This document shows positions 1-37,030 of a stretch of 64,000 nucleotides of DNA, in pieces (the first letter of the stretch is position 1; each line of letters opens with the position of its first letter). The notes under the pieces were generated by a model that saw nothing but the letters and a program-made list of their open reading frames with translations, ran no database searches and was not told the DNA's origin. Source of the DNA: Hemicordylus capensis (taxonomy: Eukaryota; Chordata; Lepidosauria; Squamata; Cordylidae); assembly GCF_027244095.1 (NCBI RefSeq), contig NC_069659.1:88595501-88659500 (forward strand), written 5' to 3'. The position numbers and the translations under genes were made by a program.

Positions 1-542
1 GTGTCTCAGAAGTTCTAGTTTTGAATGCACTTTGCCAATGTAAAAGCTATACACCCAACAATAGCATCTATTCTAATGGCTACCAATACTGATTGAGAGA
101 AGTGTATTTAGTTGAGGGCTAAAACCTTTAATCAATCAAAGGCTAGACATTTCAACTAAAAGGGCAACCCTGACTAATTGGGAATATTTCTAGTAAAGGT
201 CCTTATGAAAACTGTAGGTGTTCAACACCATCTTAAGAAGAGGTATTCCTCCTTCACTTTCACACAGAGAGAATACCTCTTCTAACAAGCTGTCTGTTGT
301 GACATGCACATGAATAATTTAAAACCAAGGCAGCTTTTTTTCTCTTCAAAACTTATGCCTGTCATGTGCAAAGCTAGCTTTTAAAATGGTTTCTAGTATA
401 TCTCTTCTGAGAAACCAAATCAACAGGGAATAAAAGGGGGGAAAGTAACTTTCAAGAAAGCAAATGTTACCCAGCAAATAAGCACATCTCATATGATGTT
501 TACAGGTTTTGCTTGGCGATATCATTATTAGAACTTCCTTAC

Positions 543-25044
<24,502 letters not shown>

Positions 25045-25089
25045 TCATACCATATTGTTATACCATGCCCGTGTTTAGGAGACTTGATT

Positions 25090-25960
25090 GGTGTATTGTG
25101 TGTGATCATTTCTCATATATTTTTTGGCCAGTTATTATTTAAAATATTTATACACCACCTGTCCAATACACTACTGTTCGTAATATTAAAAAATTTGATA
25201 CAATTTAAAATAAGACTAATAAAGTTAAACAAGTTAAAATACCAGGCTAAAACTACAACATCGGCCTGGATCCAGTTTGTTGCTTCTGTTAAATGATACC
25301 ACTTGTATGTGAAAACCAAACCATAAATCACATCTGGACAACTTTCCTCACAGGTCTCTAGTGAGACTTATTTCACACAGCAAATTAAGATAACAGTGTC
25401 ATGCAAATCCGTTCACACTGATTGAACTTGGAGTGTTGTTTTCTTAATGTTGTAGTCAAAAAATGTTATTGCATTTTTTGCAATATGCAATTTTTTTTGT
25501 ATATTGCAAAAAAAAGAGAAAAGAAACATAGGTGTCACAATAGGTAACAGTTTTCAAAATGTCGTATTAAAAATTTGAATATGCACTTTTCTGGACATAC
25601 TGAAGAATGCAGAAATGACATTATTATTGAGAATATTTACAAACCACTTTTCAACAAAAAGCAGTTTATACTGAAGAAGGAATGAGAAAATGGTTCTCGT
25701 ATGCTTAGAACCACACTCCCAATTATTAAGATTGTGGTATGTTGTATTTCTGTGGGAGTTGTGACTGAAGCACTGGTCTGGACACATTTCCTGCACGTCA
25801 TATATACAATATAGGATTTTTCTGTGGGGAGCAGTTCCCAGTTACAACACGAATTGTCTACTACTACTGCTGTTCACTCCTTTCAAGAGTGAATACAAAA
25901 CCAGTCATTCCAGTGTGCAGCAGTGGCAGCTGTGGCCATAACAACTAACAGGCCTCATTA
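25090..25960. mobile_element. Degraded LINE/SINE tails
   Basis: AATATTTATACACCACCTGT near 25,145 and ACAAACCACTTTTCAACAAA near 25,638 look like minus-strand 3' tails. The rest of the stretch is unassigned. Confidence 0.4.
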
Positions 25961-26589
25961 GCTGTCTGAGAATCTGTTGTCACTAGTGGTAAGGCAATAA
26001 TACCACATGCAACTCAATACAGATGGTGTTATAGCACCTCTTGAATTCATTCTTGTTAAAAACAGCCCCATAACCAGAACTTCTGATAGTTGCCCAAGGC
26101 ATACTACTGATCTATTCCTGCATCCTGCTCCAACTTTTGTTGGTAAGCTTTCACTATTTTGAAGTGTCAGAGTCAATTAGAGGAAGATGCAAAATAGTCA
26201 AGGGTTATTCTGCCTAAAACGTAACAGATTTTTTAAAAAAACAAAAACAAAAACCCTAGCAAATACAATCAATCTCTACATGGAACTCTTTTTGTGAAAA
26301 AAATGAACCTACTACCGGTAACTGCAAGAGTAATTGCCGTGTTTGGGACCAACATCGGCCTGGATCCAGAATTGTTCAGATAATACCTTTTATGGGGCCA
26401 TCTGGAATCAATAGTCTTATGGTACTATAGTAGCAAGCCTTTGGGTTGAATAGAATTCTTTTTCTGGCAGAGATGAGATGACAACACTCATTCCTGCCAG
26501 GAAAGGAGTGCTGTTCAACTCAACCTGCTATTCTTCCATCAATGTTTGTGAAATAAAGGTTATTAACTGAACCTTAGGTTTGAGGCAGC

Positions 26590-26790
26590 AAAGAGATGTA
26601 TTTATTTCATTCATAATCCTTCCACCAAGATGCTCAGAGTGATCTACATAGTTCTTCTCCCTCTCCCAATTTTATCTTCAGAACCACCCTCAACAGTATT
26701 GAGTAACTGAGTCAGGATGTCAGCCAGTGACTGGCCCAAGGTCGTCTAACCCTAACCCTAACCCTGGCTGACCAGAGATTAAAGGGGGTG
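26590..26790 (-). mobile_element. Sauria SINE fragment containing telomeric repeats
   Basis: Minus-strand SINE body (TCAGAGTGATCTACATAGTT, CAGTGACTGGCCCAAGGTC). Where the tRNA-like head should continue there are 3.3 units of the telomeric repeat at 26,746-26,765. Confidence 0.55.
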
Positions 26791-27089
26791 GGTACAAAAT
26801 TAACAGCAAGGTTCAAAGATTACATTGCAAAACAAAGGTGCATTTTGAAAGCATTTGCTGCAAGATACTTTGCATATCTTCATTGCAGCCAGAGATAAAA
26901 GTGCTCCTGTGGGATGACAAACTTGTAGGAAAGGTGCTTTAAGTGATGCCCCTGATCAGAATAATTCTGGATCCCAGGGCTTAAAAAGCCAACACAATAC
27001 ATGGTAGGATATCAAACATTCATAGTATCTAAAAGCATCACAACCAATCAGTTTATTAGTAACCAAGGCAGCCACTAATGCAGGATTAT

Positions 27090-28440
27090 GTAGAATATCA
27101 AGATGTTAATGGGCGTCCCAGAACATCTCATTGTTCTCATGAGAAAACTATACAAAGGACAGGAAGCCACAGTCCAGACAGAACATGGTAAAACAGACTA
27201 GTTCCAGTTCGGCAAAGGAGTAAGACAAGGCTGTCTACTTTCTTCTTATTTATACAACTGCTGAACATATACTGAGAGAAGCTGGATTGGAAGAAGATGA
27301 ATGTGGTTTTAAAGTTGGAGGAAGAAACATCAATAACCTGAGTTCAGGGGCACACCTAGGTAATTTGGGCACCCAGACCACCCAGCCATGAGTCCCCCCC
27401 ACCCCGCATGAGGCCACTCAAAACCTCCTTTGGGGAGCCTGTCGCCAAACCTCTGGGTTTTTTTAAATCATTACCGTGGCCAAGGGGTGGCTGCATGGGT
27501 GGGAGAGGAGCAGTCCTTCTCCCCTCTCTCCGCCGGTGGCAGCCGGAGCAACCATGGGCCCGTCCGTTCAGGCCAGCATCTTTTTCCAACTGTGAGGCAC
27601 ACCTGCGCAATTAAGAGATCGTCGCAAGCACAGGGTTAAAGCGCTTCTGCCTGTGCTACACTGATGACACCACTCTGATATCTGAGAATGTGGATGAACT
27701 GCAAGCTCTAGTAATAAAAGTCAAGGAGCACAGTGAAAAAATGGGATGACTAAATGTAAAGAAGGCTAAACTAATGACAATGGGTACAGCAACCAGCCTC
27801 AGAATTGATAAAGACGACACTGAAGTGGTGGATAGCTGCTGTCTTTTAGGATTGACCATCAACAGTAAAGGATCCAGCTGTCAAGAAATACGCCACAGAC
27901 TAGCACTTGGTAGGGTTGCAATGAAGGCCTTGGAAAGGATATTTAGATGCCGTGACGTGTCTACACCTACAAAGATTAGAATCTTTGTAGGTTGGGACAA
28001 TGGTTCTCCCCGTGACACTCTATGAATGCGAAAGCTGGACTTTGAAGAAGCAAGATAGAAAAAGTATTGATGCTTTTGAACTTTGGTGCTGGAGAAGACT
28101 TTTGAGGATATCATGGACAGCCAGGAAAACAAACAAACGGATCATAGAACAAATCAATCCAGAATTTTCACTCGAGGCACGAATGATCAGGCTCAAAGTA
28201 TCATACTTTGGACACATTATGCAAAGACCCAGCTCCCTTGAGAAGTCCATAATGCTGGGGAAAGAAGAAGGAAAGAGAAGAAAAGGACAACCAGCAGCAA
28301 GGTGGATGGACTCGATTACGACAGCAATGAATGCACCACTGAGAAACCTTAAAGGCCAAGTTGAAGACAGATCATCCTGGAGATAATCTATCTATGTGGT
28401 TGCTAAGAGTCGACACGGACTTGACGGCACTTAATCAATC
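27090..28440 (+). mobile_element. BovB/RTE LINE, 5' truncated, with a nested insertion
   Basis: Encodes RT pieces (GVRQGCLLS near 27,215) and the C-terminal part: YECESWTLKKQDRKSIDAFE, ELWCWRRLLRISWT, YFGHIMQRPSSLEKS and AARWMDSITTAMN. The 3' end GTTGCTAAGAGTCGACACGG is the hallmark of BovB. A different, GC-rich segment (about 27,345-27,640) splits the RT part. The frame is broken at several points, so it is inactive. Confidence 0.85.
27345..27640. mobile_element. GC-rich insertion inside the BovB copy
   Basis: Starts CAGGGGCACACCTAGGTAAT and returns to BovB-like sequence near 27,645 (TTCTGCCTGTGCTACACTGA). Its base composition is unlike the AT-rich BovB flanks. The family is unknown. Confidence 0.5.
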
Positions 28441-28572
28441 AATCAACCAAAATCAAAAATTCACAGCCCTAAAACAAAATAGGTTTGTGGAACAAATAAT
28501 CCACTGACCCACAATAGACTGTTTTAAAATACAGAGACAATAAAGTGATTAAAAATATTTGTATGCCCTAAA

Positions 28573-28711
28573 ACAGTGGTTCCTAACCTGGAGGCCTCCA
28601 GATGTCATTGAACTACCATCATCCCCACTTACAACTGATTGTGGCTGGGGATGATGGAATTTGTAGTTCAGCAAAACCTGGAAACCCCCAGGTTGGGAAC
28701 CACCACACTAA
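28573..28711. mobile_element. hAT-like MITE with 8-base target duplication
   Basis: Ends CAGTGGTTCCTAACCTGG and CCAGGTTGGGAACCACCA are inverted repeats. The flanks CCCTAAAA and CACTAAAA match at seven of eight bases, as expected for hAT insertion. Confidence 0.8.
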
Positions 28712-29439
28712 AATAAAATAAGGTTAGGTTTTCCCCCTCCCCACACACAGATGAAGCATTTTAAAAAACTCATTGCATGGCTACAGGCAGTCTCTACTAC
28801 TGAAATCTTTGTACAGCATCTGAGGAAACAGATTCCCAAACAGTTAAGAATTTCACTTAAACAAGCAGTCCTTCTGTTGCAATTTTTGCAAACATGGCAT
28901 TTACTCTTTCCCACCCACTACAGCATCATAAAGAGGTTGGTCATTGACCCTGTTTCAGTAAATATGTACCATTCCTCCCAACGTCAAGTACAGATAAAAG
29001 CATTGGCAGGATCTGCTTTTTAAGTATGGAGACATTCCCTGCAGAAGGCCAAAGATCAAAACTGTTATGTGTGATGGCATTAGAGTTGTCACAGAAGCTC
29101 ATCCTTCAATAAAGGCGCTTTGTAAAAACTAAGATTTCCATACCAGCAGATACAACTCTCGCTTCCAAGTAGTGACTTGCCAATTTGTCAGACCCTAAAC
29201 CAACTGCCTTGCTAGCTGGTTCAACTTCATAGGTTTTGCCTTTGTCATACATATCCAGGTTGCCACAAAGGAGGGCTGGATCCACTGATAAGCAAATTAT
29301 GGAAGGGGGTGGGAGGGAAGCAGAACAACCCCTTAATGGTAGCCATACTTATCTTTGTGGTGAAGAGATTGTTTCAACATATGAACATATGTTGAACCGC
29401 CTCGGGCAATTGAATTAGGAGGTATAAAAATGTAATAAA

Positions 29440-29645
29440 TAAAACAATAAATATGTAGCTGCCTTTTATTGAATGAAACCACTGGTCCATCTAGATCAGT
29501 ATTGTCTCTACACACTGACTGTCAGCAGCTCGCCAGGGCTTCGCACCAGATTTTTCCAGCCCTACCTGATGTCAGGGAGTGAGCCTTAGACTTTTTGCAT
29601 GCAAAAGTCCTGGGTTCAAGCTCAGCTACCACTGAGCTACAGGGT
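29440..29645 (-). mobile_element. tRNA-derived SINE
   Basis: AACCACTGGTCCATCTAGAT and GACTGTCAGCAGCTC form the body, and GGGTTCAAGCTCAGCTACCA with CACTGAGCTACAGG form the tRNA-like head at the right. A LINE-type tail (AACCGCCTCGGGCAATTG) lies just to its left. Confidence 0.65.
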
Positions 29646-29819
29646 CTTCTGCTTCATTCTGCAGAAAATTGCCCTACTCCTCTTTTCAAAAAGGAATCTG
29701 TAGCCTCTGCAAATGTGCACAATGAAAATGATTTTTGGAAGAACTGGTTTACTATGAGTGAGGCAAGAAATAAAAGGGAAATTAATTTGCAACCACAACA
29801 TTCTTCCTCTTCTTAAAGG

Positions 29820-32480
29820 AGTGTTGGGAGATTGAAAGAAACCTTTGACTTCAGTGACATAATCCTTTCCTTCAACATAATCTTTTAACTAGCTGCATGG
29901 TTATTCTTTTTTTGTTTCCTTTGCAAACAATATTTTAACATTTTAAGACTGCAATCCTGTGCATACTTATGTTGAAGTAAGTTCATTAAACTAAGTGAGA
30001 CTCATAGGGCTGGGCTACACACAGGACACATAGGCACACACAGGAAAGGGCTACATATCTTTCACTCAAGGTAAACCTCTTAAATCAAAGTCAACTGATA
30101 TCTTTCAAAACTGGGAATGAAGTATGGGCCACTTTCCGTAGCTCTGTACATCGAACTCTAAACATCCCAATTGACTTTTGATTGGATCCCCCCGCCCCCC
30201 AGTTTTTGAGCATTATGCCACTTTCAAAATTTGTGGAGCTTTAAAACTATCAGTGTATGAAACTGAATTGGGAAGGGGGACAGGGAAGTGGATGAGGAAA
30301 GGGGGAGAAACCCACAGCCCAATTCTATGCATGTTTCAGTCCAATGGGGCTTATTCCCAAGTAAGTGTCCACAGAAGTGCAGCCTTAGGCTGCAAACCTT
30401 ATGCATACTTACTCAGGAGTAAATCCTAAGCATCCCCTCAGGCTGCACATTCCACCAGCTGTGAAATATACCCGGGGATGCCTAAATGAACTGTATGGTT
30501 GTAGTCATGGAACACAGAGAAACCTGCATGTTTATTATTGTCTATGACATGTTACAATGTTTTTAAACTGTAACATGCAACATAAAACTGTTATGCAAGG
30601 GATCTGCATTAATCACTTAATTTTAATGTTTAAAAAATGCACAGTATAGTAAATATTCTATTAATATAATAGCCTGAAAAATTATTTGCCCATCAAAACT
30701 CTGTGCAAAGAACTTCAAGTAATAATTTCATATTAATACAGTGTGCATCTACTATAATTATAAAAGGACTGAATATTAATTATAATAATGTTTGCTATTT
30801 TTTAAAAATGGAGAATTGTGTATAGTTGAAAATGCCATACTACTACTGCCACTACAAATATTTATATACCACTTTTCAACAAACGCCCCCAAAGTGGTTA
30901 ACATAGAGAAATAAGAGATATGATGATATTAAGTTTAAAAAATGCATTTTCATGATAAATAATTTGATTAATGACTTGGCCGGTTCATATGACTTGGCTG
31001 GTTCATCCAGCTGGCCCATTTAAAAGCATGCGAGACAAACATGGGTGCACACGTCTTCCCTCCCACAGCTGGTGTGCTTGTCCGTGCTCTTTAAAGTAGG
31101 GAGAGTACTTTACTCTTTTAAGTAAAGTAAAAGAGCACTACCCACATGATCAGATGTGGGGAGTGCTGGGTGAGGGGAAGGTGCATGTGTGCACCATGCT
31201 CTTTGCTCACACATTTAAATGGGATAGTTGGAATATCGTTCAAACTGGTCTACTGACAATCAAGCCTGCAGTGTCGTTCATAAATAAATGATAGAATAAT
31301 GTACACTAACTTCTCAGTCCCAAACACTTATTTGATAAAAATCCAGCAGATTTATGTTGTAACTCACTTCCTAGCATACATGTATAGCACTGCGGCAAAT
31401 AAATATATTTCCCTGGAAGAATTAGGTCGTAAACCCTAATGAAAATACTAGGACTTTCAAATAAGCTTGCACAGGATTATGCTGTAAGGAAGTCATTCAC
31501 CTAGAACTGGAATTAGAGGCTAACACCATGACAGACAATGTACTTACTGTGATATAGATTGTAGCAGTCCAGAAAGACAGGCAGACACAACAAGAAAGAA
31601 AGATCAAGCAGCTTCCCCCTATAAGCCTTTCATAGCCCCACTGGCAGCAACATGCAAGTGTCCAATGAACAGGAGAGTTCAGTTTAGCATGGAAAAGAGG
31701 GTGGATACAACTGTTGGTGTTCATTAGTATGTATTTCCTAAAGAGTCTCTTCTTTAGTAAGGAAATCAGATTAAAATAATTGCATTATTTTGAAAATAAT
31801 GGGATCTAGAGAACAAGGGGGCTCAAAGAACCATTTCTCCCTCGCTCCCACCCCCCTATGCTGCACAGCAAACCATCTTTGCGGTGGAGGGTACTTTCTT
31901 TCAAAAGCAGATTCTGATCTGGCTAATGCTCTGAAGCAAGACAATATGAAGAACTTTTTAATGTGTACTTTTGGGGGCAGGAAAGGGGATCAAACAAACA
32001 ACACCATTTATATGGTAATAATGCTTGGTTAAGTCAAAGTCTTTGGAACATTCAGCGGAATAAGAGAGAATGTTTGATATGGCAGCTGAAGTGTTCGGGT
32101 TGCCAATTCAACCAACTGGGCAACTAAAATGACAGTCCCATGGCCTAAAAGGAGGCAGCACTAAATAGAAGGCCCGCTCAGCCATTATAAAGAGTGGGAT
32201 GCTGCACGCATGATGTACAGCATTTTGGAGAGCATACTTGGAAGGCCTGCCCCAAACTAACACACTCTGAAGCCCCGGCCCCTGACTCTCCATGCCCCAC
32301 AGTGTTCCACAACATGGGGAGATTCTCTCCACAAGCACAGCATTTGTCTCTTCAGACAAATGTTGGAGATGTGTGGAGGGTGCGGGGGGACAGGGTTTTA
32401 GCACACCACAAAGTAGGGATAGGGCTTCCAAGTGTACTCTCAGGAAGACTGTACATGAGTGCCATGTCCCCACTTTCTAT
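29820..32480. other. GART intron 1 segment, mostly unassigned
   Basis: Holds old repeat scraps, such as GGGGCTTATTCCCAAGTAAG near 30,345 and a minus-strand tail near 30,860. No gene or long frame is convincing. Confidence 0.45.
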
Positions 32481-32519
32481 AACATCTGAACAGGGATAGA
32501 GTTTTTCCAGAAACGAATG

Positions 32520-32872
32520 GAGAGGTCCTCCTGGAAAGGTCCAGTTATGGATGCCACCAGCTTGTTTGGTGAAGACCCATGACCAGGCTTTCTCTGTGGC
32601 TGCCGCAGCAGGGCTTTGGAATATGCTCCCTACTGAAATACTAGCATCTCCTCCTCTGTTTTTCAGGAATAACCTCAAGACTCTCTTGTTTTGCAGGCTT
32701 TTAATTAGAATTAATTTTATTAATTTTAAAACTTGCTTTAATACCTATTTTGTTTTTATTGTCATGTATTTTAATTTGTAACTTTTAAATATTTTAAATT
32801 TTGTACACTGCCTAGAGATGTACATATCAGGCGGTATAGAAATATGATAAATAAATAAATGGGGAAAAGAAA
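32520..32872 (+). mobile_element. 3' end of an L2-like LINE
   Basis: Encodes the C-terminal tail FSVAAAAGLWNMLPTEI and FFRNNLKTLLF, then the 3' UTR ending GCCTAGAGATGTACATATCA and a (AAAT)n-like tail. Confidence 0.8.
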
Positions 32873-32929
32873 AATAGGAAATGGAGCACTACGGAGCCAG
32901 GACCACACAATGGCTAGGTTTATCCCTTA

Positions 32930-33125
32930 TTACCTTTATATCCTGCTCTTCCTCTAATGAGCCCAGAGCAATGTACATAGTTATGGTTATTCACACAACA
33001 TACCTGTGAGACAGGTGAGGCTGAGAGATGAGTGACTGGCCCAGAATCAACCAGTGAGTTTCATGGCTGAATGGAGATTTGAGCTCAGATCTCCCCGGTC
33101 CCAGTCCAAGACTCTAACCACTACA
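32930..33125 (-). mobile_element. Sauria SINE
   Basis: Minus strand: TAACCACTACACCATG is the A-box side and GATTTGAGCTCAGATCTCC the B-box side, followed by TCATGGCTGAATGGAG and GTGACTGGCCCAGAATC. The full tRNA-like head is present. Confidence 0.8.
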
Positions 33126-33132
33126 CCATGTT

Positions 33133-33490
33133 GGTACAGACATCATAGTGAAGCCATGGTTTAGTTGTCACAAATAGGCCTCATACTCACATGTTCCCTT
33201 CTCCCCCTGCATGTCCCAGTTATCTCCCTGGCTTGCTGTAACCAGTGTGCCATGATGTGCAATGATTGCAAATCATAGCTCAAGCCATAGTTTCCAGTTC
33301 TGGTCAGGTAACCATAGTTTACTTAATTTAGACATCAAGGCATGCTATAGTTACTAAGAATTGGGAAGAGAACTAGAGTGTGTATGGGGGCAGACAGAGC
33401 ACATAAGCACAGTGCCTATTAACAATAGTTTGGCTGCAACATCTGAACTGGAAAAATCCAGTTCAATGTGACATCTGAACTGGTCCAGCC
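33133..33490. mobile_element. Non-autonomous DNA element, GGTTCAGACAT family
   Basis: Starts GGTACAGACATCATAG and ends CATCTGAACTGGTCC, imperfect inverted ends. Inner CCATGGTTTAGTTG motifs match the copies at 16,173 and 63,183. Confidence 0.6.
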
Positions 33491-33849
33491 TTGCATGTTC
33501 AAAGCATAAAGGAGATGTGCTTAATTAGACAGAGGACATGTTAGTTGGAGAAGTTGTGCTAAAAACTGAATCAACTTAACATCTTAGCAACACAAAAGTT
33601 ATCACTATTCCATTTGATATTATGGAAAAAAATCTTTCCAGTTAGCTAAAATTCCCCTTGACTCAGGAACGCAAACTACCATCAACTTGCAATATTTTTC
33701 TTTCCTTTTGGGATAAGTAATAGCATAAGCAATAGGGTCGTTTTTCCTCGTATGCAGAATTCCTCGTATTGCACACTTTCCTCTAAATACAAATGATATA
33801 TGAATTACCAAGTCCAGGGAAGAGAGCTGATCTTGTGGTAGCAAGCATG

Positions 33850-34125
33850 ACTGGTCCCCTTAGCTAAGCAGTGTCTGCCCTGTTTGCATATGCAAGGGGG
33901 ACTAGAAGTATGAGCACTGTAAGATATTCCCCTTAGGGGATGGAGCCGCCCTGGAAGAGCATCTGGATTCCAAGTTCTTTTCCCTGGCATCTCCAAGATA
34001 GGGCCGAGAGAGGTTCCTGCCTGCAACCTTGCAGAAGCTGCTGCCAGTCTGTGTAGACAACACTGAGTGAGATGGACCTATAGTCTGATTCAGTATATGG
34101 CAGCTTCCTATGTTCCTATGATATT
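33850..34125 (+). mobile_element. tRNA-derived SINE body
   Basis: Contains CTCCAAGATAGGGCCGAGAG, TGCTGCCAGTCTGTGTAGAC and CAGTATATGGCAGCTTCCTA, matching in reverse the copies at 24,645, 29,440 and 63,129. Confidence 0.7.
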
Positions 34126-34129
34126 GAGG

Positions 34130-36250
34130 AAGTTGTGTGCCTGAAACACACTGGAACCAAGATAACTATCCCATAATAACCTCAACATTGCAATATGCAG
34201 GAGTGAGGTTATATCATGCCCCTGGGCATCCATTGTATATATGACTCAGGAATGGGTATTTCTAGGATCTTTGTTTTAGTCTTTTGAGTATGATGAGCCA
34301 AAGATCACCCAGAAACTTGCATCTAGCTACCATGATCTGCCTTCAGCACTATTCCTGCAACCAAACATTGCTATATCACGAAGATGTCCAAGATAAGTCA
34401 CTCTGTTTTCTTAGTCATTGCTCTCACTTGGGACTATCATGCATGTGTACACACACAAACTTTTCCTGCTTCATTAGTAAGGCATGGCTAGAGAAAATGG
34501 GGGCGACTGGCAATAAGGTTGGAAGGCTAGAATGAATGGGTTTGGTAACTGCCACACAATTTAGGAAGTGTTGAAGAAAAGGGACTGAGCAGGTAGATGA
34601 TTTATATTCAGATGCTATTTTTTGCTCAGTCCCAGAGAGTTAAGAAAACATCTGTTGTTTCTAGTGGTAGCTGCAATCAGGGATCACAACTTCAGATACA
34701 GTAATAAATCTGAAAGATATAAATCAACAGGTCTACTGACTGATTTTTCACATTAACACTCAGCTGTAATAAAATAATTGACTGGGCCTTAAATGCTTTA
34801 GGCTATGAAAGTGAAATCATCAACAACTCAGTAGAAAAGGTGAAAGAATAGTGTAAGATAAAATCTTTTAGCTTCAACATTTTCACAGGATAAATTATTT
34901 CCCTTTCTAAGGTGCAACTTGGAAGTTCTTCTCTGCAATACATTTATTATCTGTTACTAATTGCTAGAAGTTCTGAAGCAAGCTTGATTACAAAACAGCT
35001 CAGTACTCCCCCTTCTCACACAGGAGAAGAGAAGAATGCATACAGAAGCAGCAGCCAATACTGTAACCCTCTTCTCCCCTTCCTTAACTTAAGGCCCAGT
35101 TTACACAAGATGCAGCCCATGGGGAAATTCCCTACCTAAGCTTTCCACACATGCCAGGTCATGTTTAAATTCACTCATCATGGGCCCTGGCCCACTGCAT
35201 ATTAACTTTAACAAGCCAGCAATTGCTAGCTTGGACACACATGCAAATGTACAAGCGCACACAGTACGTGCATTTAAACAAGACCATCAAAAACATGCAT
35301 GGATAAGGGTTTTCCGCTTGAACTATGTTCTATATAAATCAGGATCTTGTGATCTTTCACTCTAGTTCTCCAAACTCATTTTTTGGAGATCAAACACTAT
35401 TCCATTTAAGAACAGGTTTGCAGAGCAAAAACAGAACACCCATAAAATGGTAAGTGGGCACTGCTGTAGCAGTTTCATACATTGAGCAGGAGGTTAGAGG
35501 TTTGACTAGAAGATCTCAATGGCCCCTTCCAAATCTAAAATCCTGTTATTCTAAGTCAAAATCACTTACACTTGTCATATCCTATTATTACCTATTATTA
35601 ACTGACCCCAGAATGTTTTCATGTTAAACAAAACACGACTTCACTCCCAATATAAAGATTGTTCCGTATCATTTAAAAATAGTTATGCCAATTCATCATC
35701 TATGAGGTACACATACTAAATATACATACTATGCTGGAAATCGAAGGATTGGGAAGAGTAAATACTTCAATTTTTCAACAACGTACATATGTTCTTAAAT
35801 GATGCAATCTTTTATGAAAGCTAAAAATCATTAAACACAATGCCGATAAAATTTTACAAGAAGACGGCATACACTTAAAAAAAAGATCTGGATTTTTGGA
35901 AGCAGTTCGAGAAAAGTACGCAAAATTCCAATCATACGAATTTACATTTCAATGCAGTAGGCATCGTGCTTGCTTCTTAAGCACGGAAGCGACTCTTGAG
36001 AAACACATACATTATTTTGCTTTCAAAACACTACTCTTGTTAAGAAACAATCATTGAAAACATCAGAAAAACAGCAACGAAGACTCTCATAAGCACCCGA
36101 GCACAACCGACCAAGAGCACATGGTCATTAAAAATTTTCATTTCACAAAGAAGTCTAGTTAAATGCTAGGAAAACCGCTTTGCTACATACTTTAAAGAAA
36201 TACATCATAATCATACACTAGTTTTGACATTCCCCAACGAGAAAGCAAAA
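34130..36250. other. GART intron 1, 5' part, nothing recognised
   Basis: AT-rich sequence. No repeat family, exon or long frame was recognised on either strand. Confidence 0.5.
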
Positions 36251-36256
36251 ACTTAC

Positions 36257-36345
36257 TTTTCTGCAAGCAGCTTTTAACAAAATGGGTATACCGTGACCAG
36301 AGCTGAAAACTACATTTCCCAGAATGCCTCGTTTTCCTAATGTTA
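36257..36345 (-). other. GART: Likely non-coding first exon of GART
   Basis: On the minus strand a strong donor, CAGAAAA/gtaagt, sits at 36,257-36,251, downstream of a ZNF143-like promoter site. The first coding exon has an acceptor and only six bases of UTR, so an upstream UTR exon must exist and this is the best candidate I see. The 5' end is a guess. Confidence 0.5.
36309..36331 (-). promoter_or_regulatory. ZNF143/Staf-like promoter site
   Basis: The plus strand reads ACTACATTTCCCAGAATGCC here, close to the ACTACAATTCCCAGAATGC consensus bound by ZNF143/Staf in many housekeeping promoters. It lies just before the candidate GART exon 1. The related ACTACAACTCCCAGAA stretch also occurs inside short repeats in this genome, so a repeat origin is possible. 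Confidence 0.5.
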
Positions 36346-37030
36346 ACCCTTCGGAGGGAAGAAGTAAATGAATAACATAATAAGCGAAGGATTTACTCTG
36401 CTAAATATGCAAAAGCCACATTTTAGTAATACCTTTATTTGGACCATCCAAAATCACACAAAATCTTGAGCAGCTTGTTTTCGAGTTCTTAAGAATCTTT
36501 CATCAGGCTGGATGCTAAGGTGGAAAAAACAAACCCAAAAAAACCAGGGGTGCAATTTGAGCCTGGTGAAACGGCCTCAGAAGGTCTGCATTTTATAAAA
36601 GTTAGGAGTCGGAGCAATTATGCTAACTCATGTTGATCAGCTTCACTCAGGCTGCATCCAGAGCTTCTGGGATGAATAAAATACAAGAACAACACCCCCA
36701 TTTAAAAGATGTTACAACATTTTGTTGATAGAAATATTACGCAGCTTTGCTAAGAACTGTGCGCTCTGGAAACGATTAGTACTGTAAACGGAACAGAGCA
36801 AAATGCTATATGTTTATTGTGACGGACGGAGCTTGTGAGAAACAAGGAATCCACAAAGAAACAGCAACACCAGGCCAAAAATAGCTTTTAGTATTAGGGG
36901 AAGTTCTGATATGAATCGGTTACTTAGATGAGTTTTGGGGCTGATCAAAGGTCCCTTCCGTCACACTTCTGTTTTCTGCTTTCTGATAAATATGGCTGAA
37001 CATCATCCCTGCTACCTGGGCAAAGAAGCA

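Noticed and set aside
1-542. Search for the next GART exon
   Set aside because: No segment matches the AIRS C-terminal residues and no acceptor with an open frame was found.
29440-29645. tRNA-like sequence with A and B box resemblance
   Set aside because: It is the head of a dispersed SINE; no complete cloverleaf or proper 3' end is seen. The same holds for 11,484, 32,930, 48,666 and 63,600.
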